Positions 60,447 to 64,000 of a stretch of DNA of 64,000 bases are shown in pieces. A program made the translations under genes and the position numbers. The stretch is taken from contig NZ_JAIPUL010000001.1 of NCBI RefSeq assembly GCF_020180945.1, positions 434,001 to 498,000 of the forward strand, read 5' to 3'. The first letter of the stretch is position 1. Every line of letters starts with the position of its first letter. Origin of the DNA: Lacticaseibacillus kribbianus. Lineage in GTDB: Bacteria; Bacillota; Bacilli; Lactobacillales; Lactobacillaceae. The notes under the pieces were generated by a model. The model had not been told where the DNA came from, ran no database searches, and saw only the letters and a program-made list of their open reading frames with translations.

Positions 60447-62519
60447 TTACTTGCGGTCGTGCGGCAGCAGCTGCATGTCTGCGGCGAGGGTGCCGCCGGC
60501 GGCCAGCTGCGCGTGGTCGATCTGGTTACCCAGCGGCTCGCCGTTGAAGGTGCGCTCGCCGACGAAGTTGAAGCCCGGCCGGTTGTTGGTAGCGGTCAGC
60601 ACCAGGTCGCCCTTAGGCAGGTGCAACACGGCGCGGTCGAACAGCGGGGCGCCGAGCACGTAGCGGCCGGAGCCCGGGGTGACCGGGTAGAAGCCAAGCG
60701 AGGAGAAGAGCACCCAACTGCTCATCGAGCCGTTGTCCTCGTCGCCAGGGTAACCGTCGGCCTTGGCCGAAAAGGCGGTGGTCAGCATGGTGCGGACCAG
60801 CACCTCGGTCGAGGCGGAGTCACCGGCCAGGGTGAACAGGTACGGCAGGTGGAAGCTCGGCTGGTTGGAGATGGCAATCTGGCCGAACGGCTGGGCAGCC
60901 AGCTCGCGCATCTCGTGGATGGTCTGGCCGTACGTGCCCGGCTTGAAGGCGGCCGGCTGGTTGACCATGTGGTGCAGGTGGGCGACGAAGGCGTCCTTGC
61001 CGCCGGTGGCCTCAATCAGCCCCGGCAGGTCCTGGTAGACGGCAAAACTGTTGGCCCAGGCCGACCCTTCGGTGTAGCCGTTGCCCCAGGCAATCGGGTC
61101 GAAGGCGGCGACGAACTTGCCGTCGCGGTCCTTGGCCCGCATCAGCTTGACGCTCGGGTCGAACACGTTGCGCCAGTTTTGGCTCTTTGCCTCGTACTCG
61201 GCGGCCAGCTCGGTTTCGCCGAGGGTCTTGGCGACCACGGAGATCAGCCAGTCGGAGTAGGCGTAATCCAGCGTCTTGTTGACGGACTCGCCGATGTCGG
61301 CCGGCACGTAGCCGAGGCGCAGGTATTCGGCCAGCCCCTCGCGCCCGTACTTGACGTCTTCAGAGATGGTGGTGGCACCCTGCTGCATGGCGACCAAAAG
61401 CTTTGGCATCAGGTCCGACGCGATGCCCTTGACGGCGGCGTCTGCGATCACCGCGTCCACCATGGTGCCCGGCATCATGCCGCGCTCGTCAGGAGACAGC
61501 CAGCGCGGCAGGAACCCGGTTTCCAGGTACGAGTTGTAAAAGCCCTCGAGCATGTCGGCGTACATGGCCGGGTCGAGCAGCGACAGCATCGGAAACAGTG
61601 TCTTGTAGGTGTCCCAAAAGCCGTTGTTGGTGTACAGCTTGCCCGGACGCACGGTTTTGCTCGTGGTGTCGTAGTGAATCTCTTGGCCGGCCGCATCCAC
61701 TTCGTAGAACGTCATCGGAAACAGCGAGGCGCGGTACAGGTTGTGGTAGAACAGCGCGACGCTGGCCTTGTTGTGGTCGGTGATCTCAACCTGCGCGAGC
61801 TTGTGGGCCCACTCGGTCTTCACCTGCGCAACCAGGGAGTCAAAGTCGGTCGCCGCAAGCGGTACGAGGTTTGCAGCCGCCTGCTCGGCGCTGATGAACG
61901 AGGTGGCAAACGCCAGCGTGGCCGCGCCGCTCAGGCTCAGCACCAGGGCAGCCGTTTTGTCCGCGGTTCGAAGCGGCGACACCGCGGTGTCCTCCGGCAG
62001 GGCCACCGTCAAGTACATCGTGAAGTCGGGATCCTCGCTGGCCGCGAAGTTGGTGATGGCAAGGCTCAGGCGCTCAGCCGTCTGGTCGAGCACACGCAGT
62101 CCCTTGGCGCTGATTTTGAGCAGCGGCTTATCACCGTCCAGGCGCAGGGCGCCGCCGTAGCGCGTCGCGGTTGCCTGCAGCTTGATCTGGGCCTCGAGCG
62201 CCGAGACTGCAATCAGGTGCGGGGCGAAAGTTGCGTCGGCACGGGCGTAGGTGCCCAGGTAGTCGGCATCGGCCGTTGCAACCGGCGTGAACAGGACGCT
62301 GGAGAAGTCACCAACCCAAGGGCTCGGCTGGTGGGTCAAACGGATGCCGGCGAAGCTTTGGGCCGTCGGGTCGAACCACCAAGGCGTGTCTTCCAGGGTG
62401 GTCTGCACCGCCAGATAGTTCATGGCAAACGGCGATCCGGTGAGGGGCAGGGTGTTGCCGTGTGAGAAGGTGTACGTGTTCTGGGAACCGATGCGGGTGT
62501 CAATTGATTCAGGATTCAT
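60447..62519 (-). CDS. GH92 alpha-mannosidase, cytoplasmic
   Basis: 690 residues. An N-terminal beta-domain (TRIGSQNTYTFSHGNTLPLTGSPFAMNY) precedes a barrel with GFWDTYKTLFPML, the calcium-associated region near GSAWANSF, and GYPGDEDNGSMSSWVLFSSLGFYPVTPGS, which holds the family's acid/base residues. GH92 enzymes are calcium-dependent exo-alpha-mannosidases, mostly alpha-1,2, on high-mannose N-glycans. No signal peptide, so it works on imported glycans. The divergent GH125 gene and the GH18 endoglycosidase at 10.8 kb fit this. The last codons and stop lie against a palindromic repeat. The ATG at 62519 follows GGAGGCTTCTTAG. Confidence 0.9.
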   Translation of the reverse strand: MNPESIDTRIGSQNTYTFSHGNTLPLTGSPFAMNYLAVQTTLEDTPWWFDPTAQSFAGIRLTHQPSPWVGDFSSVLFTPVATADADYLGTYARADATFAPHLIAVSALEAQIKLQATATRYGGALRLDGDKPLLKISAKGLRVLDQTAERLSLAITNFAASEDPDFTMYLTVALPEDTAVSPLRTADKTAALVLSLSGAATLAFATSFISAEQAAANLVPLAATDFDSLVAQVKTEWAHKLAQVEITDHNKASVALFYHNLYRASLFPMTFYEVDAAGQEIHYDTTSKTVRPGKLYTNNGFWDTYKTLFPMLSLLDPAMYADMLEGFYNSYLETGFLPRWLSPDERGMMPGTMVDAVIADAAVKGIASDLMPKLLVAMQQGATTISEDVKYGREGLAEYLRLGYVPADIGESVNKTLDYAYSDWLISVVAKTLGETELAAEYEAKSQNWRNVFDPSVKLMRAKDRDGKFVAAFDPIAWGNGYTEGSAWANSFAVYQDLPGLIEATGGKDAFVAHLHHMVNQPAAFKPGTYGQTIHEMRELAAQPFGQIAISNQPSFHLPYLFTLAGDSASTEVLVRTMLTTAFSAKADGYPGDEDNGSMSSWVLFSSLGFYPVTPGSGRYVLGAPLFDRAVLHLPKGDLVLTATNNRPGFNFVGERTFNGEPLGNQIDHAQLAAGGTLAADMQLLPHDRK

Positions 62520-62597
62520 CTAAGAAGCCTCCAAAAAAAGTGTGGGTGACAAAACGCGGGTGCGGTAGAACTCTCAACAACGGTGGTTCGTGGTGGT

Positions 62598-63656
62598 TCA
62601 GCGGTTCTTGGCCGGCCGGGCGGTCGAGTCGCGGGCGACCAGCTTGACCGGCACGGTGATGCGCTTGCTGCAGCCCTTTTGCGGGTCGTTGATCTGCGAC
62701 AGCATCAGGTCGACGGCCTGGCGCCCCATCTCCGTGAAGTCCTGGGTTAAGGTGGTCAAAGACGGGGTGTTGGTCGCGGCCAGTTCGATGTCGTCGAAGC
62801 CGACGATGGACAGGTCCAAGGGTAGCTGCCAGCCGCGGCCCTGCAGCTCGCGGGCCATCTTGATGGCCTCGACATCGTTGCCCATGATCAGGGCGGTGAT
62901 GTTTTCGTGCTTGAGGTACGCGGCGGTTTCGGCGACCGAGGCAAAGGTGCTCAGCGCCTCGGCCCACAACAGCTGCTGGGTCGGCATCAGGTCGGTCGGC
63001 TGGTAGGCGTTCACATAGCCGAAGAAGCGGTCGGCGACCGTGCCGGTCCAGTCCTGCCAAAAAGGCACGCGGCTGCAAAAGGCGATGCGCTTGTGCCCCA
63101 GGGTCTGCAGGTGTCGGGCGGCCAGCGCCCCGCCGGCGGTGTTGTCCGAGCAGACGCTGGGCAAAGCCAGGGTGCTCGGTGGCTCATCGAAGACCACGGT
63201 GGGGATGTGGAGTTGCGACAGGGTGATGAGCGTGGGCATGTCCGCCGCGAGCTCCTGGGGGTAAAAGAACATCCCCGCGTAGTGCTCGGTGAACGTGTCC
63301 AGCGCCACGCGCTTGAACTGGCGGGTGGTGATGGTTTCCAGGTGCCAGGTGGTCCCGGCCAGCATCTGAGTGATGCCGCTGGCGTAGTCGCCCATCTTGG
63401 GGTTGGCGAATGGTAAGACAAGGAGCAAGGTGCGCGAACGGTTGGCGGCGTGCGGTTTGACAAAGCTGCCCTTGCCCTGCACCCGGTAGATCAGGTCCGC
63501 GTCGGCAAGTTCGTTCAGGGCACGCTTGGTCGTGATGCGGCTGACGTGGTAGCGAATGGCCAGCGCGTTCTCGCTTGGTAGCAGGGCATCGGGCGCGTAT
63601 TCGCCGCGAAGAATCGCGGTGCGAAGCTGATCGAATAACTCCTGATATTTGGTCAT
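62598..63656 (-). CDS. GntR/LacI hybrid transcription regulator
   Basis: 352 residues. Residues 1-70 are a GntR winged helix (YQELFDQLRTAILRGEYAPDALLPSENALAIRYHVSRITTKRALNEL). Residues 75-350 are a LacI/periplasmic-binding-type effector domain (ALAARHLQTLGHKRIAFCS, IVGFDDIELAATNTPSLTT). This AraR-like build senses a sugar and represses nearby genes. It lies between GH92 and GH125 and is likely their repressor, with a mannose-type or glycan inducer (inference). ATG 63656 follows TGGAGGG. Confidence 0.9.
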   Translation of the reverse strand: MTKYQELFDQLRTAILRGEYAPDALLPSENALAIRYHVSRITTKRALNELADADLIYRVQGKGSFVKPHAANRSRTLLLVLPFANPKMGDYASGITQMLAGTTWHLETITTRQFKRVALDTFTEHYAGMFFYPQELAADMPTLITLSQLHIPTVVFDEPPSTLALPSVCSDNTAGGALAARHLQTLGHKRIAFCSRVPFWQDWTGTVADRFFGYVNAYQPTDLMPTQQLLWAEALSTFASVAETAAYLKHENITALIMGNDVEAIKMARELQGRGWQLPLDLSIVGFDDIELAATNTPSLTTLTQDFTEMGRQAVDLMLSQINDPQKGCSKRITVPVKLVARDSTARPAKNR

Positions 63657-63668
63657 GACGCCCTCCAG

Positions 63669-63766
63669 TTGGTATACGTTGATAGTCCGACTTTTTCAAT
63701 TTTTGTGAACGCTTGCACCCATAGTCTCATCTAACATGATATATTGCAAGTATAAAAACATACCAA
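63669..63766. promoter_or_regulatory. Divergent regulatory region of the mannosidase genes
   Basis: TTGGTATA at 63669-63676 and its near complement CATACCAA at 63759-63766 flank the two starts and may be operators of the GntR/LacI hybrid. TTGCAC (63713) with ATGATA (63736) is a possible GH125 promoter. TGTGAACGCTTGCA at 63704-63717 fits the CcpA cre consensus at 12 of 14 positions and overlaps the -35 box. Confidence 0.4.
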
Positions 63767-63777
63767 GGAGCACAAAA

Positions 63778-64000
63778 ATGACAGACTATTTGACCAAAGG
63801 CGCCAGCGCCTACATTGATAAGATCGTCGCGTTGTGCGGCACCGCGCACCCGGAGTGGGCGGAGACCTTCGCCCTGACCTACGCGGACACGCTGAAGCAC
63901 GCGCTTGTTGAAGACGGTACCTCGCGCATTTTTGTCTTGACCGGTGACATCCCGGCGATGTGGCAGCGCGACTCCACCGCGCAGATGCGGCCGTACTTGG
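63778..64000 (+). CDS. GH125 exo-alpha-1,6-mannosidase (3' partial)
   Basis: Only the first 74 codons lie in the window; the frame is open at the right edge. The sequence RIFVLTGDIPAMWQRDSTAQMRPYL is the diagnostic GH125 segment (GDIPAMWxRDSxxQ). GH125 enzymes are metal-independent exo-alpha-1,6-mannosidases acting on N-glycan mannose. No signal peptide is seen. AAGGAG precedes the ATG. Divergent from the GntR/LacI hybrid regulator, and complementary in linkage to the GH92 enzyme. Confidence 0.9.
   Translation, partial: MTDYLTKGASAYIDKIVALCGTAHPEWAETFALTYADTLKHALVEDGTSRIFVLTGDIPAMWQRDSTAQMRPYL

Noticed and set aside
60459-62465. 668-codon plus-strand frame opposite GH92
   Set aside because: Antisense shadow; GH92 motifs are on the minus strand.

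Overview
The window looks like chromosomal DNA of a GC-rich member of the Lactobacillaceae (Firmicutes). The signs are strong AGGAGG-type ribosome sites, T-box leaders for Met and Asn, an ECF transporter with a UPF0397 S-component, an LPXTG-anchored enzyme, AsnA, a YesMN/LplABC-type sugar locus, an LmrCD-type ABC exporter pair and a DUF2200 protein. The species cannot be named from the sequence alone. High GC makes long antisense reading frames common; I treated these as shadows.

Layout. 1-3 kb: end of a GW-repeat/C39-like cell-wall protein and an acyltransferase-3 membrane protein. 3.4-7.3 kb: an Mrr-like restriction enzyme and several unrecognised genes, one broken. 7.3-10.3 kb: chromate-type transporter (first half broken), divergent LysR regulator and a nitroreductase with a structured-looking leader. 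10.8-15 kb: surface GH18 endo-beta-N-acetylglucosaminidase, an orphan PhnD-like lipoprotein and a broken lipoprotein gene. 15-19.8 kb: Met T-box operon with SAM hydrolase, UPF0397 S-component, double ATPase and EcfT. 19.9-32.8 kb: YesN (frameshifted)/YesM two-component system divergent from LplB-LplC-LplA-YesL and two GH65 phosphorylases plus beta-phosphoglucomutase, an alpha-glucoside import and phosphorolysis route. 32.8-43 kb: MATE pump, catalytically dead serine-recombinase-like protein, housekeeping genes, Asn T-box with asnA, MsrA, GGDEF protein, MFS pump. 43-46.8 kb: heterodimeric ABC exporter. 47.8-60 kb: YitT-like protein, AraC regulator, then three sulfatases, an EEP-family phosphoesterase, an anaerobic sulfatase-maturating enzyme, a ClC channel, a TauE/SafE anion exporter and a GH20 hexosaminidase. 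60.4-64 kb: GH92 alpha-mannosidase, GntR/LacI hybrid regulator and the start of a GH125 alpha-mannosidase.

How it fits together. The right third reads as a host-glycan salvage region: secreted GH18 releases N-glycans, GH92 and GH125 trim mannose, and cytoplasmic sulfatases activated by the radical-SAM enzyme desulfate sugars that GH20 could then cleave. TauE/SafE and ClC are candidates for clearing the released anion. A sulfatase plus anSME locus is unusual for lactobacilli.

The strongest unexplained signal is a family of roughly 120-bp intergenic palindromic repeats at five places (12.8-13.1, 16.8-17.3, 38.6-38.8, 47.3-47.7 and 60.3-60.4 kb). Their arms differ between copies but stay complementary, so the fold is conserved rather than the sequence. 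Four genes in the first 21.5 kb carry single stops or frameshifts: real decay or assembly error.
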